A DNA stretch of 64,000 bases from Dactylorhiza incarnata (Eukaryota; Streptophyta; Magnoliopsida; Asparagales; Orchidaceae): contig JAWHQI010000170.1 of NCBI GenBank assembly GCA_033032865.1, positions 4,787,501-4,851,500 of the forward strand, written 5' to 3'. Each line of letters opens with the position of its first letter. The first letter of the stretch is position 1. Of this stretch, positions 56,204 to 64,000 are shown piece after piece. Below the pieces are notes generated by a model that had not been told where the DNA came from, made no database searches, and worked only from the letters and a program-made list of their open reading frames with translations. Made by a program: the position numbers and the translations under genes.

Positions 56204-56216
56204 GCTCTGATACCAA
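56204..56216 (-). promoter_or_regulatory. Element H primer-binding site
   Basis: The minus strand reads TTGGTATCAGAGC beside the 5' LTR, complementary to initiator methionine tRNA. Confidence 0.9.
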
Positions 56217-56217
56217 A

Positions 56218-56571
56218 TGTTATGATCGTGCTAGGGTAGAAGAGAGAAGAGAGATCTAGGAGAGAATAAGAGGAAGAAAGACGGCTAGGGTTTGAGAGAA
56301 GAGAGGGAGGGAGAGGAATACCTGAGTTATAATATTGCATGCCCTCATAAGAGGGTCCCCGGGCCTATTAATACCCGGGGACAAGGGGGCTGGCCGCCCC
56401 CCCCCCCCCCCCCCCCCCAGTAGGGGCTGAACCGGTGTGGTTCAGCCCCTATTCTTTATTTAATGCTGTGAGGGGGCTGAACCGGATGGTTCAGCCCCGT
56501 TGTCCCGTATCTCCTTGCGCCGTCTTGAATATTGCTGGCCTGCGAACTGTAACGGATGCGGAGGCATAACA
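56218..56571 (-). repeat. Element H 5' LTR
   Basis: 354-bp partner of 50907-51260, also with exactly 22 C (56397-56418). Confidence 0.93.
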
Positions 56572-56576
56572 TATTA

Positions 56577-56876
56577 TTATTGACGTTGATTAATTAAAGT
56601 GATAATTTACTTTGACATGTTATATTCCTTTATTAAGTTATTTTCTAGGATTTTTTTCTAGAATTTGGATTGAATTATTTCTAGAATTTTTGAACTTTGG
56701 TCCATGTGTAAATATGGTTTTTCTAGTGGGCAAAATTGTGAGGGTCTTGGCCAAAATTGACAATACATCATGTGTAAGATTGGTGGACAGTTTTTTACCA
56801 CATCTCTACTGAATTCCTCAGCTCAAGCGTAATCTTTTGTGAATACGTGTTCGGAGAGACGTCACATGTAGATTTA
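56577..56876. other. AT-rich stretch without recognised features
   Basis: Nothing was recognised between element H and the MITE. Confidence 0.5.
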
Positions 56877-57096
56877 GGCTTTGTTTGGCACGGTGGTGGT
56901 GGTCGTGAACGCCGTGGTCATGAACCGTCGTTCGTGAACGCCCAACCTCACATAAAAAATTCATGCATTTTATGCTCAAAACTAGTTTATTTTCTTTATA
57001 GCGGTCATAACCTTTGTCTTGCCAAACATACTTTCTATGATAATGACGTTTTTGATCAAATTCATCGGAGCAAATAAGCCGCCCCCAAACAAAGCC
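56877..57096. mobile_element. Tourist-like MITE
   Basis: 220 bp, GGCTTTGTTTGG to CCAAACAAAGCC, flanked by TTA at 56874-56876 and 57097-57099, which fits PIF/Harbinger-type MITEs. Its termini resemble those of the pair at 31536-31973, but the interior differs (repeated CGTGAACG and inverted CGTTCACG-like words). Confidence 0.85.
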
Positions 57097-57099
57097 TTA

Positions 57100-57549
57100 G
57101 TGCTACCTCACCATTCTTCTATTATTATTGTAATTTACTTCATGCACTTGTTTTTTTTGTACCTAATATTATGATTAAGCGATATCCGGTGACTTTGAGG
57201 ATTTACCAAAGATTATCGAACATGCTTTACGAGGGCGTGGTCTATGAGCTTTTCACTTTCTATTATTTTTCTTTGAGATGTTCTACTGCTGGTTATGTGT
57301 CTAGCTCAATGCGCCGGTTAAGTTGAATCATTCTCTCAATTTTAGCTCAAGTTTGAAATAAGTTTCTAACCTTTTAGTTTCCAAGTAATTATCGTTTGAT
57401 TTTTTAACAATTTTAGATGATGTGGTGATTCTAAGGCGATAATGTCGTGCTAACTTGAATATTGATGATGATTATTGTAGGCGATTGTTATCCAAACTAT
57501 AGTTTTGGCTATCCACTCTTTTTGTACGAGTTATTACGCGTCTTTTGGA
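57100..57549. other. AT-rich stretch without recognised features
   Basis: No open frame or repeat was recognised. Confidence 0.5.
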
Positions 57550-57667
57550 AATACGTCTTGTGCGTGCATTTTTAGAAAAAATGTTCAACATGAAAGTTGT
57601 AGATCTCATCGAGATCTACAACTTTCGTGTTGAACACTTTTCCTAAAAATGCACGAACAGACGTATT
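57550..57667. repeat. Near-perfect hairpin of about 58-bp arms
   Basis: The arms 57550-57607 and 57611-57667 are inverted copies with few mismatches and a 3-nt loop. The innermost 16 bp (AAAGTTGTAGATCTC) pair perfectly. No TA or TTA duplication was settled. Confidence 0.9.
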
Positions 57668-57760
57668 GCCACCCTGATTGAAACATGTGCGTAACTATAG
57701 CGAATTTTTGGAAATACGCCATGTATAACCCGTAATTCGTCGAGATCAGAAATACAGAAG

Positions 57761-58118
57761 ACCTCCCCCACCTGGGCGAGTACAGGAGACCTCCCCCACC
57801 TGGGCGAGTACAGGAGACCTCCCCCACCTGGGCGAGTACAGGAGACCTCCCCCACCTGGGCGAGTACAGGAGACCTCCCCCACCTGGGCGAGTACAGGAG
57901 ACCTCCCCCACCTGGGCGAGTACAGGAGACCTCCCCCACCTGGGCGAGTACAGGAGACCTCCCCCACCTGGGCGAGTACAGGAGACCTCCCCCACCTGGG
58001 CGAGTACAGGAGACCTCCCCCACCTGGGCGAGTACAGGAGACCTCCCCCACCTGGGCGAGTACAGGAGACCTCCCCCACCTGGGCGAGTACAGGAGACCT
58101 CCCCCACCTGGGCGAGTA
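57761..58118. repeat. 28-bp minisatellite in LTR F
   Basis: Thirteen units from 57761 to 58097, each ACCTCCCCCACCTGGGCGAG plus eight bases, almost identical. Frames of 28-residue repeats on the minus strand follow from three units making 84 nt. Confidence 0.97.
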
Positions 58119-58209
58119 TAGATTTTCACCCCGTCAAAAGGCGGCAACGGCTATCCGCAACCCATTTCAGAAGGCGGGAGCAGCTAATCGCAGTCCATTT
58201 GGATTTGCC

Positions 58210-58217
58210 TATAAATA
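58210..58217 (+). promoter_or_regulatory. TATA box of LTR F
   Basis: TATAAATA, preceded by sequence shared with D (GCTATCCGCA). Confidence 0.65.
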
Positions 58218-58524
58218 GGACCCCAAGACACATGTAGAAGGCACCCCCCCCCCCCCCCCCCCCCCTATGGTGGACGAGTACCTTGCCTGCCTCTCTTGTG
58301 CCAAGCTCAGCATTGGCTTTAGGAGGGGAAGTTCCTATAGACTTCCGGGTATGTGGCGGGACCTCCTCGCTGCAGCACGCGGGTCTTGTTTATAGGCAGG
58401 TTGGAGTGGTTTTGTATGCTGTCTAGCTTCTTATCACCTTGTCTCGCGTGGGTCGATCACTAAACGAATAGCCTTTGGTCACCCCCAAGTCTCGAACAGT
58501 TGGACCGGTATCCGGGTTCCAACA

Positions 58525-58545
58525 TTTTTGGTGCGGTGAGCGTGG
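58525..58545 (+). promoter_or_regulatory. Candidate primer-binding site of element F
   Basis: TTTTTGGTGCGGTGAGCG directly follows the LTR end CCAACA, at the expected place. The tRNA is not identified. Confidence 0.5.
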
Positions 58546-58697
58546 ACTGTGACCGGAGTAAGAAACTTTAGTGTGAGACCTCACGGTGAGCCTTGATGAG
58601 AAGGGAGCGAGGCGAGTACCTGGTCAGGCGAGTTCCAACTGAGGCGAGTACAAGTTCAGGCGATATCCGGCTAGGCGAATTCTGCTCGCAAACTTTC

Positions 58698-59215
58698 TAC
58701 TCGCGAGATGCGAGGTGGCCAGGAAAGAGGTATTCTACCCGCAGATATTCTGCGCGCATGAGTCCTACTCGCAGATACTCTGCCAGCAAATGTCCTACTC
58801 GCGAGATGCGAGGTGGCCAGGAAAGAGGTATTCTACCCGCAGATATTCTGCGCGCATGAGTCATACTCGCAGATATTCTGCCAGCAAACGTCCTACTCGC
58901 GAGATGCGAGGTGGCCAGGAAAGAGGTATTCTACCCGCAGATATTCTGCGCGCATGAGTCCTACTCGCAGATACTCTGCCAGCAAACGTCCTACTCGCGA
59001 GATGCGAGGTGGCCAGGAAAGAGGTATTCTACCCGCAGATATTCTGCGCGCATGAGTCCTACTCACAGATATTCTGCCAGCAAGCGTCCTACTCGCGAGA
59101 TGCGAGGTGGCCAGGAAAGAGGTGTTCTACTCGCAGATTTCTGCTCGCATGTGTTCAAATCGCAGATATTCTGCCCGCAAGTGTCCTACTCGCAAGATGC
59201 GAGGCGGCCAGGAGA
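58698..59215. repeat. 98-bp tandem array in element F
   Basis: About five units at 98-bp spacing (58698, 58796, 58894, 58992, 59090), each with TACTCGCGAGATGCGAGGTG and two TACTCGCAGATA-like half units. The last unit is diverged. Confidence 0.93.
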
Positions 59216-59417
59216 GAGGTGTGAGGCGACCCAATGCAGGTGATCTCCTCAAGGGAAACTTAAGGCCAGGCGAGAAGAAATCAAGCTCGGTGAGGAGTGA
59301 TTTCAGGCGAGTTGGAGCATAGAAAATAAAAAAGTTCCTGGGGCGCTGCCGCCGGACCCCGCAAGGGGCGCAGAACCCCCGACAACTTTGCGTAGATGGT
59401 CATAAGATCAAAGGGTC

Positions 59418-59545
59418 ATGGTGTTCTATTAATTCCGCGAGTCCGTACTCGCGAGGTCATCACTTCAGCAACTATGGTGTTCTATTAATTCCGCGAGTCC
59501 GTACTCGCGAGGTCATCACTTCAGCAACTATGGTGTTCTCTTTGG
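59418..59545. repeat. 56-bp direct repeat in element F
   Basis: ATGGTGTTCTATTAATTCCG recurs at 59418 and 59474, with a third partial start at 59530. It contains GTACTCGCGAGG. Confidence 0.9.
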
Positions 59546-60150
59546 TTCTAGCTCGAGAGCGGATACTCAGCGAGTTCATATTTTCATGGTATTCTCTTTC
59601 GTTCCGCAAGTTCCTACTCGCGAGGATGTATCCAACTACTCATCCCTACCAGATCCAGAAGAAACCTATATTCGGCGAATGCTTACTCACGTTGGGTGTT
59701 CTTATTTGGGATGATCTTATTCAACAACTCATACTTCCTGATGAAAACTCAAAGGACAATTATTCATAACTCACTTTGGCGAGGAAAAGACATCATGAAT
59801 CAGGTCACGTAAAACTTATTCCTCTTCTTCTTATTCACTACATATAGCAATATTGATCTTTCTATTGCAAAACTCTTAAAAGTTAGATCGAGAATCCACT
59901 CGAAGTAGTATGATATATTCAAAAGCATTTTAGGATGTGTGATCTCACCTCTCCCCTTGAAACTTTTGGTCGAGCAATGAGATGACGTCTCGGGTTCAGT
60001 GCGCCATCCTAAGTCCAAGCCTCTGCATTGCCGGCCGAGATCAACTCCCCCTTTGCATGTTGGCCGATCTGCCCCTCGAGTACCGACTCTCTTTGCCCGT
60101 GCACTAGTTACTAAGGGAGAGAATGAAATTATATTCTCAGGTACTCTAAG
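59546..60150. other. Element F interior without recognised gene
   Basis: Mixed-composition DNA between two arrays. No retroelement protein motif was seen on either strand. Confidence 0.5.
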
Positions 60151-61130
60151 TAAGTTGAAATCCTCGAGATGTGTTGTTGCCGTAGACCGGGTCACTCAAC
60201 GAGCTCCTCTCTTGCATACCGGCTACTTGCCCCCTCGAGTGAGTTGAAGTCCTCGAGATGAGTTGTTGCCGTAGACAGGTCACTGCATGAGCTCCTCTCC
60301 TGCATACCGGCTACTTGCCCCCTCGGGTGAGTTGAAATCCTCGAGATGTGTTGTTGCCGTAGACCAGGTCACTGCACGAGCTCCTCTCCTGCATACCGGC
60401 TACTTGCCCCATCGAGTGAGTTGAAATCCTCGAGATGTGTTGTTGCCGTAGACCAAGTCACTGCACGAGCTCCTCTCCTGCATACCGGCTACTTGCCCCC
60501 TCGAGTGAGTTGAAGTCCTCGAGATGAGTTGTTGCCGTAGACCGGGTCACTGTACGAGCTCCTCTCCTGCATACCGGCTACTTGCCCCCTCGGGTGAGTT
60601 GAAATCCTCGAGATGTGTTGTTGCCGTAGACCAGGTCACTACACGAGCTCCTCTCCTGCATACCGGCTACTTGCCCCCTCGAGTGAGTTGAAATCCTCGA
60701 GATGTGTTGTTGCCGTAGACCAGGTCACTGCACGAGCTCCTCTCCTGCATACCGGCTACTTGCCCCCTCGAGTGAGTTGAAGTCCTCGAGATGAGTTATT
60801 GTCGTAGACCAGGTCACTGCATGAGCTCCTCTCCTGCATACCGGCTACTTGCCCCCTCGGGTGAGTTGAAGTCCTCGAGATGTGTTGTTGCCGTAGACCA
60901 GGTCACTGCACGAGCTCCTCTCCTGCATACCGGCTACTTGCCCCCTCGAGTGAGTTGAAATCCTCGAGATGTGTTGTTGCCGTAGACCAGGTCACTGCAC
61001 GAGCTCCTCTCCTGCATACTGGCTACTTGCCCCCTCGAGTGAGTTGAAGTCCTCGAGATGTGTTGTTGTCGTAGACCAGGACGTAGCATTGGGATCCTCC
61101 CCTGCAGGCTGGCTACTTGCCCCCTCGAGT
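60150..61130. repeat. 89-bp tandem array in element F
   Basis: About eleven units at 88-89 bp spacing (CCTCGAGAT at 60162, 60251, 60339, 60428, 60517 and onward), each containing TGCCGTAGACC and CTGCATACCGGCTACTTGCC. The last unit is diverged. Confidence 0.95.
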
Positions 61131-61194
61131 GAGTTCTATGTCCTGGAGAAGAGAGTTGCCACCTAGTCAACGCTAAAAGCCTAAAATGTTTGGC

Positions 61195-64000
61195 ACCTCC
61201 ACCCCCAGTTGAGCTCGCTTGTTTAGCGAATGGCCTGGAGGGTGTCGAATCTTCTCCACCTCCAGTTGAGCCTCGCTCCTGGATGGTGTTGACTCATCTC
61301 CACCCCCAGTTGAGCTCGCTCGTCTAGCGAATGGCCTGGAGGGTGTCGACTCTTCTCCACCCCCAGTTGAGCTCGCTCGCCTAGCGAATGGCCTGGAGGG
61401 TGTCGAATCTTCTCCACCTCCAGTTGAGCCTCGCTCCTGGAGGGTGTAGACTCTTCTCCACCTCCAGTTGAGCCTCGCTCCTGGAGGGTGTAGACTCTTC
61501 TCCACCTCCAGTTGAGGCTCGCTACTGGAAGGTGTCGTCTCTTCTCCACCTCCAGTTGAGCTCGCTTGTTTAGCGAATGGCCTGGAGGGTGTCGACTCTT
61601 CTCCACCTCCAGTTGAGCTCGCTTATTTAGCGAATGGCCTAGAGGGTGTCGACTCTTCTCCACCTCCAGTTGAGCTCGCTTGTTTAGCGAATGGCCTGGA
61701 GGGTGTCGATTCTTCTCCACCTCCAGTTGAGCCTCGCTCCTGGAGGGTGTCGTCTCTTCTCCACCTCCAGTTGAGCCTCGCTCCTGGAGGGTGTAGACTC
61801 TTCTCCACCTCCAGTTGAGCCTCGCTCCTGGAGGGTGTAGACTCTTCTCCACATCCAGTTGAGCCTCGCTACTGGAAGGTGTCGTCTCTTCTCCACCTCC
61901 AGTTGAGCTCGCTTGTTTAGCGAATGGCCTGGAGGGTGTCGACTCTTCTCCACCTCCAGTTGTGCTCGCTTGTTTAGCGAATGGCCTGGAGGGTGTCGAC
62001 TCTTCTCCACCTCCAGTTGAGCTCGCTTGTTTAGCGAATGACCTGGAGGGTGTCGAATCTTCTCCACCTCCAGTTGAGCCTCGCTCCTGGAGGGTGTCGT
62101 CTCTTCTCCACCTCCAGTTGAGCCTCGCTCCTGGAGGGTGTAGACTCTACTCCACCTCCAGTTGAGCCTCGCTCCTGGAGGGTGTAGACTCTTCTCCACC
62201 TCAAGTTGAGCTCGCTTGTTTAGCGAATGGCCTGGAGGGTGTCGAATCTTCTCCACCTCCAGTTGAGCCTCGCTCCTGGAGGGTGTCGTCTCTTCTCCAC
62301 CCCCAGTTTAGCTCGCTCGCCTAGCGAATGGTCTGGAGGGTGTCGAATCTTCTCCACCTCCAGTTGAGCTCGCTTGTTTAGCGAATGGCCTGGAGGGTGT
62401 CGAATCTTCTCCACCTCCAGTTGAGCCTCGCTCCTGGATGGTGTTGACTCATCTCCACCCCCAGTTGAGCTCGTTCGTCTAGCGAATGGCCTGGAGGGTG
62501 TCGACTCTTCTCCACCCCCAGTTGAGCTCGCTCGCCTAGCGAATGGCCTGGAGGGTGTCGAATCTTCTCCACCCCCAGTTGAGCTCGCTCGCCTAGCGAA
62601 TGGCCTGGAGGGTGCCGTCTCTTCTCCACCTCCAGTTGAGCCTCGCTCCTGGAGGGTGTAGACTCTTCTCCACCTCCAGTTGAGCCTCGCTCCTGGAGGG
62701 TGTAGACTCTTCTCCACCTCCAGTTGAGCCTCGCTACTGGAAGGTGTCGTCTCTTCTCCACCTCCAGTTGAGCTCGCTTGTTTAGCGAATGGCCTGGAGG
62801 GTGTCGACTCTTCTCCACCTCCAGTTGAGCTCGCTTGTTTAGCGAATGGCCTGGAGGGTGTCGACTCTTCTCCACCTCCAGTTGAGCTCGCTTGTTTAGC
62901 GAATGGCCTGGAGGGTGTCGAATCTTCTCCACCTCCAGTTGAGCCTCGCTCCTAGAGGGTGTCGTCTCTTCTCCACCTCCAGTTGAACCTCGCTCCTGGA
63001 GGGTGTAGACTCTTCTCCACCTCCAGTTGAGCCTCGCTCCTGGAGGGTGTAGACTCTTCTCCACCTCCAGTTGAGCCTCGCTACTGGAAGGTGTCGTCTC
63101 TTCTCCACCTCCAGTTGAGCTCGCTTGTTTAGCGAATGGCCTGGAGGGTGTCGACTCTTCTCCACCTCCAATTGAGCTCGCTTGTTTAGCGAATGGCCTG
63201 GAGGGTGTCGACTCTTCTCCACCTCCAGTTGAGCTCGCTTGTTTAGCGAATGGCCTGGAGGGTGTCGAATCTTCTCCACCTCCAGTTGAGCCTCGCTCCT
63301 GGAGGGTGTCGTCTCTTCTCCACCTCCAGTTGAGCCTCGCTCCTGGAGGGTGTAGACTCTTCTCCACCTCCAGTTGAGCCTCGCTCCTGGAGGGTGTAGA
63401 CTCTTCTCCACCTCCAGTTGAGCTCGCTTGTTTAGCGAAGGGCCTGGAGGGTGTCGAATCTTCTCCACCTCCAGTTGAGCCTCGCTCCTGGAGGGCGTCG
63501 TCTCTTCTCCACCCCCAGTTGAGCTCGCTCGCCTAGCGAATGGCCTGGAGGGTGTCGAATCTTCTCCACCTCCAGTTGAGCCTCGCTCCTGGAGGGTGTC
63601 GTCTCATCTCCACCCCCAGTTGAGCTCGCTCGTCTAGCGAATGGCCTGGAGGGTGTCGACTTTTCTCCACCACCAGTTGAGCTCGCTCGCCTAGCGAATG
63701 GCCTGGAGGGTGTCGAATCTTCTCCACCTCCAGTTGAGCCTCGCTCCTGGAGGGTGTCGTCTCTTCTCCACCTCCAGTTGAGCCTCGCTCCTGGAGGGTG
63801 TCGATTGTTCTCCACCTCCAGTTGAGCTCGCTTGTTTAGCGAATGGCCTGGAGGGTGTTTAATCTTCTCCACCTCCAGTTGAGTTCGCTCGTCTAGCGAA
63901 TGGCCTGGAGGGTGTCGACTCTTCTCCACCTCCAGTTGAGCTCGCTTGTTTAGCGAATGGCCTGGAGGGTGTCGACTCTTCTCCACCTCTAGTTGAGCTC
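61195..64000. repeat. Interleaved 44-bp and 57-bp tandem array, running off the window
   Basis: Two related monomers share CTCCACCTCCAGTTGAG and CTGGAGGGTGT. The short form is 44 bp (GCCTCGCTCCTGGA); the long form is 57 bp with an extra TTTAGCGAATGG-type block. They alternate irregularly, but groups recur: GCTACTGGAAGG marks units at 61521, 61868, 62733 and 63080 (347 bp apart within each pair). Long minus-strand frames here are repeat by-products. Confidence 0.95.

Larger units (their letters stand above)
50907..56571 (-). mobile_element. Element H: Reina-like Ty3/gypsy chromovirus with open gag-pol
   Basis: The element is 5665 bp. LTRs at 50907-51260 and 56218-56571 (354 bp each, TGTTATGATC to GGCATAACA) are flanked by TATTA at 50902-50906 and 56572-56576. 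Three LTR substitutions were seen (50973, 50974, 51158). Short LTRs, small size and a C-terminal chromodomain suggest Reina; Galadriel is an alternative. It lies 1.7 kb downstream of the WHIRLY gene on the opposite strand. Confidence 0.93.
57722..58524 (+). repeat. Element F 5' LTR
   Basis: 803 bp, TGTATAACCC to GGGTTCCAACA, the reverse orientation of D and E. It carries a 28-bp minisatellite, a TATA box, a run of 22 C (58244-58265) and the block TGTGGCGGGACCTCC near 58351, matching D and E inverted. Confidence 0.8.
57722..64000 (+). mobile_element. Element F: LTR element of the GGCGAGT family, interior made of tandem arrays (open at right)
   Basis: The 5' LTR (57722-58524) is followed by a primer-binding-site candidate and then about 5.5 kb in which four tandem arrays were recognised but no gag or pol. 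Either the coding part lies beyond the window, or this is a large non-coding derivative. CGCCA (57717-57721) would be the left target duplication; its partner is not in the window. Confidence 0.65.

Noticed and set aside
57761..58118. Regular 28-bp repeats resembling a CRISPR array
   Set aside because: There are no unique spacers: units abut directly, and the stretch lies in a plant LTR. It is a minisatellite.
57606..58147. Three long minus-strand frames with 28-residue repeats
   Set aside because: They follow from the 28-bp unit (three units are 84 nt) and occur in more than one frame.
61173..63986. Many minus-strand frames up to 329 codons in the 44/57-bp array
   Set aside because: They exist in multiple overlapping frames with the same repeated words and have no start or domain.

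Overview
This is nuclear DNA of a flowering plant, and almost all of it is transposable elements. One host gene is recognisable: a seven-exon gene on the + strand (35406-49242) for a 264-residue WHIRLY single-stranded-DNA-binding protein of the plastid type (WHY1/WHY3-like). The plant assignment rests on this gene, on Tekay-, Reina- and Tat-like Ty3/gypsy elements, a copia element, RTE-type LINEs ending in a TTG repeat, Tourist-like MITEs and a FAR1-like Mutator transposase. The sequence does not fix the species.

Layout. (i) 1-27713 is a nested stack. A copia element (C, - strand, LTR 26578-27713, gag remnant 25301-26564) contains a decayed Tat-branch Ty3/gypsy element (A, - strand, 108-24730, duplication AATTT). 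A was hit twice: in its pol by a 5.1-kb orphan unit that looks like a solo LTR (B, 6018-11153, duplication TTAAT), and in its right LTR by an intact young Tekay-like chromovirus (14328-24322, duplication GCCGC). (ii) 28200-31403 is a dead Mutator-like element with a 9-bp duplication, holding a solo LTR (D, 28598-29549). (iii) 31533-31976 holds two MITEs head to tail. (iv) 33261-33766 is a large inverted repeat whose arms carry the 3' half of 5S rRNA, probably Cassandra-derived. (v) 35406-49242 is the WHIRLY gene. Introns 3 and 4 grew to 4.4 and 6.7 kb through a LINE broken by a gag-only LTR element, a solo LTR (E), a second LINE, and a 2.1-kb non-autonomous element (G). (vi) 49698-56571 has a LINE fragment, a MITE-like unit and an Reina-like chromovirus with an open 1679-codon frame (H, - strand). 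(vii) 56877 to the end has a Tourist MITE, a hairpin, and element F (LTR 57722-58524), whose visible interior is a series of tandem arrays with no recognised gene.

Relations. G and H share LTR hairpins, an N-terminal Gag segment and the habit of reading the frame into the 3' LTR, so G looks like a non-autonomous partner of an H-type element. D, E and F are one LTR family whose variable middle is built around the heptamer GGCGAGT. The Tekay element (one LTR difference seen in 2612 bp) and H (three in 354 bp) are the youngest and could still be active, although H lacks one zinc-finger cysteine in its integrase. No bacterial-type system, CRISPR array, tRNA gene or intact rRNA gene was found.
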